From NCBI RefSeq assembly GCF_014334335.1, contig NZ_JACSEU010000001.1:372001-436000 (forward strand): a DNA stretch of 64,000 nt, given 5' to 3'. Position 1 is the first letter of the stretch. Each line of letters starts with the position of its first letter. This DNA is from Treponema sp. Marseille-Q3903. GTDB lineage: Bacteria; Spirochaetota; Spirochaetia; Treponematales; Treponemataceae. The translations under genes and the position numbers were made by a program. Under the pieces are notes generated by a model that was not told the DNA's origin, made no database searches, and worked only from the letters and a program-made list of their open reading frames with translations. This document shows, piece by piece, positions 54,375-63,151 of this stretch.

Positions 54375-55856
54375 ATGAAATGCGGATTTGATAATGAAAA
54401 ATATCTGAAAATTCAATCAGAGCACATAAAAGAGAGAATTGTTTCCTTCGGCGATAAACTCTATCTGGAATTCGGTGGAAAACTTTTTGACGACTACCAT
54501 GCAGCCAGAGTTTTGCCGGGCTTTCATCCTGACAGCAAATTACAGATGCTCATGCAGCTTGCAGACATGGCAGAGATTATCATTGTAATCAGCGCAGTCG
54601 ACATTGAAAAAAACAAAGTGCGCGGAGACCTTGGAATCACTTATGATAAAGATGTTCTGCGGCTTCGCGATGAATTCAGAAGCCGTGGGCTTATGGTAGG
54701 TAGCGTTGTCATCACTCACTACTCAGGTCAGGAAGCTGCAAAGATATTCCGCAATAAACTCAAAAAAATGAATATCAAGACTTACTATCATTATACAATT
54801 CCGGGTTATCCGTCTAATGTTGCGCTTATCGACAGCGATGAAGGATATGGAAAAAATGATTATGTCGAAACGACAAGACCTCTCGTAGTAGTTACGGCAC
54901 CAGGTCCTGGAAGCGGAAAAATGGCTGTTTGTCTAAGCCAACTGTATCAGGAAAACAAAAAAGGAATTAAAGCCGGATACGCTAAGTTTGAAACATTCCC
55001 AATCTGGAATCTTCCTCTAAAACATCCTGTCAACCTTGCATACGAAGCCGCAACAGCCGATTTGAACGATGTAAACATGATAGATCCGTTTCACCTTGAA
55101 GCGTATGGAGAAACAACTGTCAATTACAACCGCGATATAGAAATTTTCCCTGTTCTCGATGCTATTTTTAAAGGAATTTACGGAAAGAATCCATATAAAT
55201 CGCCGACAGACATGGGTGTAAATATGGCAGGTTTTTGTATTTACGATGATGAAGTTTGCTGCGAAGCAAGTAAGCAGGAAATCATCCGCCGATATTACAC
55301 AACTTTGAATAATCTTGTACAAGGAAATGCTTCCGAAAGCGAAGTCAGCAAAATTGAACTTTTGATGAAGCAGGCGAATATCACTACAGATGACCGAAGA
55401 GTTACTGTTGCGGCAAAAGAACGTGCCGCAAAATCTAAAGTGCCTTCAGCTGCGATAGAGCTTGCAGACGGAACAATAATCACTTCGGAAACTTCGGATT
55501 TGCTTGGAACAAGTGCAGCTCTTTTGTTAAATGCAAATAAATATCTTGCTGGAATTGATCACAAGTTGAAGCTGATTCCAAAAGAGATGATAGAACCTAT
55601 TCAAAAGATGAAAGTCACTTATCTAGCAGGAAAAAATCCTCGTCTTCACACTGATGAGGTTCTTGTTGCCCTTGCGATGCTTTCTAAAGACGACGAGAAC
55701 TGCCGCCGCGCAATTGAACAGTTTCCAAACTTAAAAGGATGTCAAGTTCATACGACAGTTATGCTAAGTGAAGTCGACAGAAAAATTTTCAAAAAACTCG
55801 GCATAGACCTTACTTGTGAACCGATAAGCAAAAAGCAAAAACCTTTGATTGGCTAA
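54375..55856 (+). CDS. DUF1846 (UPF0371) family protein
   Basis: A 493-residue cytoplasmic protein matching the whole length of DUF1846. It starts MKCGFDNEKYLKIQSEHIKE; other typical segments are EFGGKLFDDYHAARVLPGF, VVTAPGPGSGKMAVCLSQLY and GKNPRLHTDEVLVALAML. The GPGSGK stretch looks like a P-loop. Family function is not established to my knowledge. The stop codon is directly followed by the start of the next gene. Confidence 0.9.
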   Translation: MKCGFDNEKYLKIQSEHIKERIVSFGDKLYLEFGGKLFDDYHAARVLPGFHPDSKLQMLMQLADMAEIIIVISAVDIEKNKVRGDLGITYDKDVLRLRDEFRSRGLMVGSVVITHYSGQEAAKIFRNKLKKMNIKTYYHYTIPGYPSNVALIDSDEGYGKNDYVETTRPLVVVTAPGPGSGKMAVCLSQLYQENKKGIKAGYAKFETFPIWNLPLKHPVNLAYEAATADLNDVNMIDPFHLEAYGETTVNYNRDIEIFPVLDAIFKGIYGKNPYKSPTDMGVNMAGFCIYDDEVCCEASKQEIIRRYYTTLNNLVQGNASESEVSKIELLMKQANITTDDRRVTVAAKERAAKSKVPSAAIELADGTIITSETSDLLGTSAALLLNANKYLAGIDHKLKLIPKEMIEPIQKMKVTYLAGKNPRLHTDEVLVALAMLSKDDENCRRAIEQFPNLKGCQVHTTVMLSEVDRKIFKKLGIDLTCEPISKKQKPLIG

Positions 55857-56657
55857 ATGACAGAAGAATTAAAACTACATCTGATTGAACTCGCAGACAA
55901 ATACGAAAATACCTCATTTCCAGATTCCGATCCGTCTCAATTTCTGCGCTGGTTTGATATAAAAAATGATGGTGTTACAGCTGTAGAATGCGCTTCTTTT
56001 ATCGCTGCAATGCTCGCTTTTGGAAATCGTAAACAGTTTATTCCAAAAATAAAGCAGATTTTGCAGATGTCACAGGAAATGCCGACAGATCCGGCTCTAT
56101 CAAAAGGGCAAGTTTTTATTGAATGGCTCAAATCGAATTCTCCCAATTTTGGCACCGGCAAAAAAAAGTTTTATCGTTTTTATTCCTACGATGATATGCG
56201 CGATTTGTTTAGTGAATTGGGAGAAATTGTAACAAAATATGTTTCTTTAGGAGAAGCTGTCAGACAACAATTGGATTTTTTGAACTGCAATTTAAGCGAG
56301 AAAAAACCTTTTAATGTTGCGGACGCTCTTTCTTCTCTGTTTCCAAAATCAGCGATAGTCCCAAAGGGTCGCTCGAGTGCCAACAAGCGCATTCACATGT
56401 ATCTTCGCTGGATGGTACGTATGAATTCTCCTGTTGACCTTGGGCTATGGAAGTGGGCAAATCCTGCCGAGTTGTTGATACCTCTTGATGTTCACGTGAT
56501 GCAGGAAGCTGTAAAGTTAGGGCTTTTGTCGCATGGCGTAAATGCAAGCCGAAAAACCGCAGAAAAATTGACCGAAAAACTGCGCATCGCATTCCCAAAA
56601 GATCCTTGCCGCGCAGACTACTCTCTGTTCGGGCTCGGAGTCGATGAAAAAGTTTGA
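55857..56657 (+). CDS. TIGR02757 (DUF2400) family protein
   Basis: A 266-residue protein starting directly after the preceding stop. Recognised by VECASFIAAMLAFGNRKQF, then RWMVRMNSPVDLGLWKW and IPLDVHVMQEAVKLGLL. The helical layout with LDVHV and a late Asp/Cys-containing segment (FPKDPCRADYSLFGLG) recalls HhH-type DNA glycosylases, but that is inference. No function is assigned. Confidence 0.87.
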   Translation: MTEELKLHLIELADKYENTSFPDSDPSQFLRWFDIKNDGVTAVECASFIAAMLAFGNRKQFIPKIKQILQMSQEMPTDPALSKGQVFIEWLKSNSPNFGTGKKKFYRFYSYDDMRDLFSELGEIVTKYVSLGEAVRQQLDFLNCNLSEKKPFNVADALSSLFPKSAIVPKGRSSANKRIHMYLRWMVRMNSPVDLGLWKWANPAELLIPLDVHVMQEAVKLGLLSHGVNASRKTAEKLTEKLRIAFPKDPCRADYSLFGLGVDEKV

Positions 56658-56682
56658 CAAAAATATTTGAAACCGTTAGTAT
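56654..56682 (+). promoter_or_regulatory. Promoter of the ECF S-component gene
   Basis: TTGACA (56654-56659), a perfect -35 box overlapping the preceding stop codon, then 17 bases and TAGTAT (56677-56682). It predicts a ~17-base leader carrying the AAGGAGA ribosome binding site. Confidence 0.6.
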
Positions 56683-56705
56683 ACGGCTTAATTAAGGAGA
56701 CACAA

Positions 56706-57320
56706 ATGGTAGAAAACACAAAAAGAACATTGACCCGCAACAGAAAGTTGGCTTTGACAGGTGCTTTCAGCGCACTTGTAATTGTACTTGGAATCACAAA
56801 ACTTGGGTTTATCACTTTGAGCCTAACTGCAAGCATCACAATTCTTCAGATTCCTGTAATTCTTATCTGTATGCTCGCAGGGCTTCCAGAAGGATTGTTT
56901 GTCGGCTTATCTTTTGGTGTATTGTCTCTAATTCAGGCAGCGATGACTCCTACAGGCGTATTAGACCCTCTGTTTATAAATCCTCTTTGCTCTGTTTTGC
57001 CGCGCCTTCTTCTAGCGGTTGTCGCATGGCTGTGCTGGAAACTGTTGAATCTTATCCCACACATGCCGAAAACTGTTTCTGCATCAGTTACGGGGTTTAT
57101 TGCAACTGCCGCACATACTCTGCTGGTAATCGGCTGCCTTTATATATTTGAAGGCGGCGCAGTTAGAAAAGCTCTTGGAGGTATCGGCTACTGGGCGTTG
57201 ATAGGTACACTATCTTTCAATGCAATTCTTGAATCACTAGCGTCAACAGTTGTATGTGCCTCTGTATTTGCAGGATTTTTTATTGCAAGCAATAAGAAAT
57301 CTAAATTGTCGGAGGAATAA
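56706..57320 (+). CDS. ECF transporter S component (vitamin or cofactor uptake)
   Basis: 204 residues from the ATG at 56706, which has AAGGAGA six bases upstream. About six hydrophobic helices start with KLALTGAFSALVIVLGITKL. This is typical of substrate-binding S components that work with a shared EcfA/EcfA'/EcfT module. No Ecf module genes are nearby, so it is a group II (orphan) S component. No riboswitch was recognised upstream. Substrate unknown; folate-, pantothenate- or riboflavin-like vitamins are candidates. Confidence 0.82.
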   Translation: MVENTKRTLTRNRKLALTGAFSALVIVLGITKLGFITLSLTASITILQIPVILICMLAGLPEGLFVGLSFGVLSLIQAAMTPTGVLDPLFINPLCSVLPRLLLAVVAWLCWKLLNLIPHMPKTVSASVTGFIATAAHTLLVIGCLYIFEGGAVRKALGGIGYWALIGTLSFNAILESLASTVVCASVFAGFFIASNKKSKLSEE

Positions 57321-57393
57321 AATGTTTGCAAAATCACACTTTTATTGCAACGATGTCCTTCTTAAATCTTTCTGATAAAAAAACTCAAAAAAT

Positions 57394-57421
57394 TTGAATT
57401 TTTTATTTATTATTGTATAAT
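57394..57421 (+). promoter_or_regulatory. Promoter of trkA, leaderless type
   Basis: TTGAAT (57394-57399), 16-base spacer and a perfect TATAAT (57416-57421). The ATG at 57428 is only six bases further on, so the transcript should begin at the start codon. No ribosome binding site. Confidence 0.6.
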
Positions 57422-57427
57422 CAACGA

Positions 57428-58873
57428 ATGCGTATTGTTATAGTCGGAGCCGGATTCACTGGAATTCAGCTCGCAAAATTGCTGATAAATGAAAAAAATC
57501 AAGTCACTGTTATAGATAACGATGAAGATATAATCCGTCATGTTTCGAATCAACTTGACTGCACAGTAATGTGTGCAGATGGAAATAACCTCGACACACT
57601 TGAAGAAGTTGGAATTGCAAAAGCCGATGCATTGATTTGTGTAAGCGCTTCCGATGAAGTGAACATGATCACATGTTCTCTCGTAGACGCAGTTTACCCT
57701 GATATTTTAAAAATCGCCAGAGTCCGAAACTATGCATATTATGTGAATACTGCAAAAGCAGAAAAAAAACACCCGAACAGTTTTGCCGGTAAACATCGAC
57801 CTCTCTATGGAATCAACTATATGATTCATCCGGACGTAGAAGCTGCTGATGCAATTTTTCAGGCTGTAGAAAACGGGGCAATCGGTAATATAATTTCTTT
57901 CGATAATACAGACCTCGAAATTGCGCGGATTACAATTGAAGAAGGCAGCACACTGGACGGCGTTATCCTCAAAGAGATACACACAAAAACAGACGTAAAA
58001 TTTATCGTTGCGTATATTGAACGAGATGGTGAGACAATGCTTCCTTCCGGTGAAACACAGCTTAAGGCAGGCTCAACAATAGGGGTGCTTATTTCAAAGG
58101 AGCAAATTGGAGAAGTACTTGCATTGTGTGGAGCAGAGCAAAACACTCTCAACAAAGTTGTGATGATTGGTGCCGGAAGAATTGGAACAATTGTCGCAGA
58201 AAAACTTATGGGAATGGGAGCTCAAAAAGCTGGAGGAATTAAACAGTTTTTTACGAATATAAAAACAAAACGTTCTTTCGATTTTGTAATAATTGACAGC
58301 AAAGATGAGAATGCAAAAGAAGCATCAGAGAAATTTGCAAACGCTCGCATTCTTCGAGCAGACGCAACAGATGAAACTTTTCTCAGGGAAGAGGGAATAA
58401 CTGATTTTGATCTTGCAATTTGTACAACTCACAATCATGAGTTGAATATGGTTCTTGCAGCTTATCTGGAATCGCTCGGCGTAAAACAGACTATCAGCCT
58501 TGTAGGAAGCTCTGCATTTGCAGAAATTTCTACACGACTAGGTATAGACGTTCCTGTTCCGCTCCGAGATGTAGTTGTAGATTCAATCATGAGTCATCTT
58601 CGCGGAAAATCTGTAAAAGAGATTCACACCGTTACTAATGGACAGCTCGAAATTGTCGAATGTGAAATATCTCCCGATTCAAAAACAAACGGAAAAGAAT
58701 TAAAAGAAATCTCTAATCCCGGCACATTCCTCGTTCTCATGGCACGAAAAGCCGGAGTTGAGCAATATAATATTGTAAACGGAAGTACAAAATTTGCTGC
58801 CGGTGACCACGTTGTTTTAATTACAAATTCAGAAGACAGCAAAAAAATCATTTCAGATTTTACAAGCATTTAA
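57428..58873 (+). CDS. trkA: Trk-system potassium uptake regulatory protein TrkA
   Basis: A 481-residue peripheral membrane protein that gates TrkH. Two RCK_N-RCK_C units: the first Rossmann motif is IVIVGAGFTGIQLAKLL at the N-terminus and the second VVMIGAGRIGTIVAEKL near residue 245. A TTG at 57413 is in frame but would overlap the -10 box. The ATG at 57428 is the natural start. It is followed 17 bases later by trkH, so the two form the K+ importer operon. Confidence 0.95.
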   Translation: MRIVIVGAGFTGIQLAKLLINEKNQVTVIDNDEDIIRHVSNQLDCTVMCADGNNLDTLEEVGIAKADALICVSASDEVNMITCSLVDAVYPDILKIARVRNYAYYVNTAKAEKKHPNSFAGKHRPLYGINYMIHPDVEAADAIFQAVENGAIGNIISFDNTDLEIARITIEEGSTLDGVILKEIHTKTDVKFIVAYIERDGETMLPSGETQLKAGSTIGVLISKEQIGEVLALCGAEQNTLNKVVMIGAGRIGTIVAEKLMGMGAQKAGGIKQFFTNIKTKRSFDFVIIDSKDENAKEASEKFANARILRADATDETFLREEGITDFDLAICTTHNHELNMVLAAYLESLGVKQTISLVGSSAFAEISTRLGIDVPVPLRDVVVDSIMSHLRGKSVKEIHTVTNGQLEIVECEISPDSKTNGKELKEISNPGTFLVLMARKAGVEQYNIVNGSTKFAAGDHVVLITNSEDSKKIISDFTSI

Positions 58874-58890
58874 TCAAAACAGGTGAGACG

Positions 58891-60339
58891 ATGTCTTTTA
58901 CTATTACATTTTTTAAAATCGTTACAATTTTGCTTTCAATTGTCGGAGCTTCTTTTGCGATTCCGCTTGCAGTTGCATTTGCGTACGGTGAATCATCAGT
59001 TTATCTTGTGTTTATAATTCCGATGATTGTGAGCTTTATTTTAGGGCTTGCAGTAAATCTTCCAACTCGCAAAATGAAGTTTTCTATGAACACTCGCCAG
59101 ACATATCTTATTGTCGCACTTTCGTGGGTTGTTTCAAGTTTGATGGGTACTGTTCCTCTGTATTTCAGCGGATGTTTTAATTCTTTTGCTGATGCACTTT
59201 TTGAGAGCATCAGCGGAATTACAACTACAGGTTCAACTGTTTTGTCGGAAGTTGAAAGTTTGCCGCGCTCAATCAATATGTGGCGCTGTCTTACTCATTG
59301 GATTGGAGGAATGGGAATTGTAACTCTTACCGTTGCTCTTATGCCTTTGCTTGGAGTCGGCGGATTCCAGCTGATAAAAGCAGAAACTACAGGTCCTGAA
59401 AAAGGAAAAGTCACCGCCCGAATCACAACAACTGCTAAAATTCTTTGGGGGCTTTATGTAGGGCTGACACTTGTACAGACACTTGCTTTGAAAATCGCAG
59501 GGATGGATTTTGTAGATGCACTTGCGCATTCATTTGCAACTCTCGGTACAGGCGGATTTTCTACAAGGAACGCTTCTGTTGGAGCGTATAATTCTGCCTC
59601 TATCGAAATAATCTGCACGATTTTTATGTTCCTTTCCGGGGTCAACTTCAGCCTTTATTTTTACGTAGTTTCACGCAAATTCAGAGATATATCAAGCAAC
59701 TCTGAACTCAAAGCATACATCGCAATTGTCGTTGTTTTTATAGCGGCAGTGACAATTTCTTTAAAATCATATTACGGCGGAATCGGAAAAAGCCTGCGCT
59801 ATTCATCATTTCAAGTAGTTTCTCTGCTTACAACAACAGGTTTTGCGACAGCCGATTTTATAAAATGGCCGGCGGCGGCACAATTCTGGCTTTTGTTGAC
59901 GTATTTTATAGGTGGTTGTTCCGGTTCAACTGCCGGCGGTATTAAAGTAATCCGTTGGGTTATAGTTGGAAAACAGATTAAAAATGAGACTAGCCTTATG
60001 ATTCACCCTCGAGGAGTTTTTGCGATAAGGTTGAACGGCCGCACAGGAAGAAAAGATATTGTTTTTAGCGTTGTAGCGTTTATGTCAGTTTATTTTGTAC
60101 TTTTGATGATTACGACATTTGCAGGTTGTGTCGCAAATCTGGATTTGTGGACTGCATTTACAGGAGCGCTTACAATGGTCGGCAACGTAGGGCCTGCTTT
60201 TGGGTTGCTCGGTCCAACTTCGAATTTTGGATTTTTGCCTGACTTGTTAAAATACTGGTATTGTTTTGCTATGTTAGCGGGTCGTCTTGAACTTTACACA
60301 ATAATGATTTTCTTTATGCCTGCGTTCTGGAAGAAATAA
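58891..60339 (+). CDS. trkH: Trk-type potassium channel subunit TrkH
   Basis: A 482-residue inner-membrane protein with four M1-P-M2 repeats. Selectivity-filter segments are visible: GITTTGSTVLSE, FATLGTGGFSTRN, LLTTTGFATADF and MVGNVGPAFGL, all with the expected Gly. AGGTGAG is near the ATG. The 3' end overlaps the convergent diacylglycerol-kinase-like gene by 26 bases. Confidence 0.95.
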   Translation: MSFTITFFKIVTILLSIVGASFAIPLAVAFAYGESSVYLVFIIPMIVSFILGLAVNLPTRKMKFSMNTRQTYLIVALSWVVSSLMGTVPLYFSGCFNSFADALFESISGITTTGSTVLSEVESLPRSINMWRCLTHWIGGMGIVTLTVALMPLLGVGGFQLIKAETTGPEKGKVTARITTTAKILWGLYVGLTLVQTLALKIAGMDFVDALAHSFATLGTGGFSTRNASVGAYNSASIEIICTIFMFLSGVNFSLYFYVVSRKFRDISSNSELKAYIAIVVVFIAAVTISLKSYYGGIGKSLRYSSFQVVSLLTTTGFATADFIKWPAAAQFWLLLTYFIGGCSGSTAGGIKVIRWVIVGKQIKNETSLMIHPRGVFAIRLNGRTGRKDIVFSVVAFMSVYFVLLMITTFAGCVANLDLWTAFTGALTMVGNVGPAFGLLGPTSNFGFLPDLLKYWYCFAMLAGRLELYTIMIFFMPAFWKK

Positions 60340-61477
60340 TTCTTATACAAGGGGCAGTTTTTTCTACGACAAGAGGAAAATCTTCCTTGCACAACATAAC
60401 AACTTCTCCATCTGCTTGCACGAGAATTGCTTTGTCGTAATTAATTCTGATTTTTTCAGCAGAGTGAAGGCTCGCCAAATCGGTTCCGACAAACGAACCG
60501 TCTACAAATTGGTGATTGTCTCTTATCAGCCGAGCAAGTGTGATTTTAGGTGCAATGCAGACATTGTTTTCATTCGGCAAAACTTTGTGACCGCCTCCGT
60601 AAACTCTGTTTCCGGAAGCTCCGACAGCTATCAGCGTTATCGGTTCTGTCAGCTCGCCAACTTTAGAATCGTTTTCATCAAAAAATTCAACTGTAGCTGT
60701 TCCCATTGGAAAATCTTTGTTGTAGACAAGCCCGCTCAGAGGAACGCACAGATGATAAAAATTTCCCGGAAATTTTCGTTTTACGGTGTTTGTCATGTAA
60801 ACTACATAAGCGTCTAATCCCATGCTCACTATATTAAAGCAATACCACGGAGAAGGAGTTTTTATCGTATTGTATTTTGCATGATCTTTTCCAAGCCGTT
60901 TTATATCATCTTCAGTGTGTTTGCCTTTCGTGTAGATTTTTAAAGCTCGCGCGTTTGTAAAAGTTACTGCATTCCTAAGGATTTCAAATGTCTCTTCAAT
61001 GCTGTGACCGTCCGTTCCATCATTCCCGGTTCCGAGCGGAAGTCGAAGCAGCGTTATGTGATTCATGATCATCTCTTTTTTTCTCGGTTCTCTTTGGGCT
61101 GCAAGATATAATGCAGTTTGAACTTCAAGAGATGTTCCGTCTCCGCCTGCAGTGACGAGCACACATTCTGTTTCGGGGCGGAATGTTGCAATCAGCTCTG
61201 TGACTACGGCATCTGCAAGGTCTTTTGCATGACCTGTGTATTCCGTATTGAATATTTTTGTAATTACAGATGAAGTGCATGCCGGTGATTTAAGAGAATC
61301 TGCTTCAGTTTTATTAAAAAGGATTTTATAATACTTTGATTTTTTTTTGTTTGTAAAACAACCGGCTGTGATGTTTGCAATAAAATAAATCTGAACATTT
61401 TTGCCAGCCCATAATTTATTTCTCGAAATTAAAGTTGATATACATTTTTCAATGTCTTGTGGTGTCAGTCTATTCAT
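60314..61477 (-). CDS. Diacylglycerol/lipid kinase family protein
   Basis: 387 residues from the ATG at 61477; the frame runs back to 61525, but that part would lie upstream of the predicted transcription start. The DAGK catalytic motif TAGGDGTSLE covers residues 109-118 and RLPLGTGNDGTDG follows, both typical of the fold. An all-beta second domain carries VGASGNRVYGGGHKVLPNEN. It probably phosphorylates a lipid or a sphingoid-like base; cytosolic or membrane-associated. Last 26 bases overlap trkH. Confidence 0.85.
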   Translation of the reverse strand: MNRLTPQDIEKCISTLISRNKLWAGKNVQIYFIANITAGCFTNKKKSKYYKILFNKTEADSLKSPACTSSVITKIFNTEYTGHAKDLADAVVTELIATFRPETECVLVTAGGDGTSLEVQTALYLAAQREPRKKEMIMNHITLLRLPLGTGNDGTDGHSIEETFEILRNAVTFTNARALKIYTKGKHTEDDIKRLGKDHAKYNTIKTPSPWYCFNIVSMGLDAYVVYMTNTVKRKFPGNFYHLCVPLSGLVYNKDFPMGTATVEFFDENDSKVGELTEPITLIAVGASGNRVYGGGHKVLPNENNVCIAPKITLARLIRDNHQFVDGSFVGTDLASLHSAEKIRINYDKAILVQADGEVVMLCKEDFPLVVEKTAPCIRIISSRTQA

Positions 61478-61489
61478 AATATATATTTC

Positions 61490-61518
61490 ACTATAAATGG
61501 TTATCGGCTTTTTTGCAA
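61490..61518 (-). promoter_or_regulatory. Promoter of the lipid-kinase gene
   Basis: Read on the minus strand: TTGCAA (61518-61513), 17-base spacer and TATAGT (61495-61490). The ATG at 61477 is 12 bases beyond the -10 box, leaving about five bases of leader and no ribosome binding site. Confidence 0.5.
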
Positions 61519-61633
61519 ATTCCACAAGCAGACAACATTGTTAACTTTACAATAACTTTATAGCATCTCAAGATTTTGACAGTTTTAATTATGATACTTT
61601 TCAAAGTAACATAAATGATATAAACTACTTTAC

Positions 61634-63151
61634 ATGGGTAACGAACTCGATGAGCATTTGGAATGCGATAGAGAAAAAATCAGAAATTCCATTCGCCTTC
61701 AGATGCCGATTGAAATCACATCTTACACTCTCCCCAAGAATATGGAAGCATACATCAGTGGCGTCATAGATATGTTCTTGGAAGAATGCCACCAAGAATA
61801 TCTTAAAGAGTACATTGAATTTTGTGTAAGAGAGTTGCTTGCAAATTCTAAAAAGGCAAACACCAAGCGTATATATTTTCAGGAACTAGGGCTTGATATA
61901 AACAACCCAGATGAGTACGAAAAAGGAATGGTATCATTCAAAGAGGAGACTGTTACAAATATTGCGCACTATCTGGAGCTTCAAAGAAAAGCTGGTCTTT
62001 ATATAAAGCTGATACTTCGCATTGAAACAGATAAAATCTATATCGAAATAAAAAATAACTGCACATTGACAGTTTTTGAAGAAGAACGGATCCAAAAGAA
62101 ACTCGACAGCGCACAAAAATACGACAACATGGAAGAAGTGCTTGCTAACGTAATCGATCAGTCTGAAGGCGCAGGGCTTGGAATCATCATAATAATTTTG
62201 ATGCTCCACAAAGTTGGGCTCTCAAAGGATAACTATCAAGTTTTCTGCACTGAAAAAGAAACTGTCACTCGTATCATTCTCCCTTGCAGCGACCAGATTT
62301 TCGCCGGCGTTGAAATACTGTCTTATGAATTTATCTATATGCAAGAGCAACTGCCGGTTATAAAAGAAAATTTTGAAGTGGCAAAAAAGATTGTTTCTGA
62401 AGAAAAAATCAACCGCAATGCTCTGCTTCGTTTTGTTCGTACAGATATAACCCTTTCAATGCTCTTATTTACATTATCTTTAAAAAAAGACAAAAAGTGT
62501 TTTAATTTGCCAAAAGTTATAGAGCTTCTTTCCGATGATGAACTCAGGTTTGTTTATTCATATAAAAATCCTTCCTGCAAATTTGTAGATAAAACGGTGG
62601 AACTTGAACGGATTTGGGAACATGCGCACTGTACGGCGTTCTATGCATATAATCTTTTAAAAAACAGATATGATATACCTCTCAACATCGATGGAATAAA
62701 TGTCGATGAAGAATATTTTTATCTGCTTGGGCTGTTTAACAGCATCGGTCCAGCTCTTGTTGCAACTGCAAGCGAGGAACAGATAGAAAACATCACGGAA
62801 TTGAGCAAACAGTTTGAAGGTCTTTCGGATCAGATTATCGATATTTTCCGACATGGTAACGCACGCAACTATTTAAATCTTGTGTTCACAAAAAAGTTCG
62901 GATTCCCAACTGCAATTTGCAAACAACTTTTTGGCTGGAACAGCATTGCGGTGACGCAAAAAAAATATGTTCCGATTGTAGAAATCCTTCACCTTGCTGA
63001 GATGATGCAATATTTTGATGAACAAGAGATAGATTTTTATCAAATTGAAAAAAATATTCTTCGTGATTTTAGTATCGAAACTGAAAAACAGTTTTCATCG
63101 ATAATTTGCCAATTTAAAGAAGTGTTAAAGAATCAACCCATTTTTGTATAA
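61634..63151 (+). CDS. GHKL-type ATPase-like domain fused to an HDOD-like domain
   Basis: A 505-residue cytoplasmic protein. Residues ~40-215 resemble histidine-kinase/GHKL ATPases: N-box-like ELLANSKKA (68-76) and G-box-like SEGAGLGIIIIILM (177-190); the G1 position reads EIKNNCTLT and lacks D-x-G-x-G. No HisKA or transmembrane region is present. Residues ~250-500 look like an HDOD output domain (LRFVRTDITLSMLLF; HAHCTAFYAYNLLKNRYDIP; GWNSIAVTQKKYVPIVEILH). The -10-like TATAAA ends nine bases before the ATG, without a ribosome binding site. The 3' end overlaps the convergent methyltransferase gene by 38 bases. A signalling role is likely but unproven. Confidence 0.7.
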   Translation: MGNELDEHLECDREKIRNSIRLQMPIEITSYTLPKNMEAYISGVIDMFLEECHQEYLKEYIEFCVRELLANSKKANTKRIYFQELGLDINNPDEYEKGMVSFKEETVTNIAHYLELQRKAGLYIKLILRIETDKIYIEIKNNCTLTVFEEERIQKKLDSAQKYDNMEEVLANVIDQSEGAGLGIIIIILMLHKVGLSKDNYQVFCTEKETVTRIILPCSDQIFAGVEILSYEFIYMQEQLPVIKENFEVAKKIVSEEKINRNALLRFVRTDITLSMLLFTLSLKKDKKCFNLPKVIELLSDDELRFVYSYKNPSCKFVDKTVELERIWEHAHCTAFYAYNLLKNRYDIPLNIDGINVDEEYFYLLGLFNSIGPALVATASEEQIENITELSKQFEGLSDQIIDIFRHGNARNYLNLVFTKKFGFPTAICKQLFGWNSIAVTQKKYVPIVEILHLAEMMQYFDEQEIDFYQIEKNILRDFSIETEKQFSSIICQFKEVLKNQPIFV

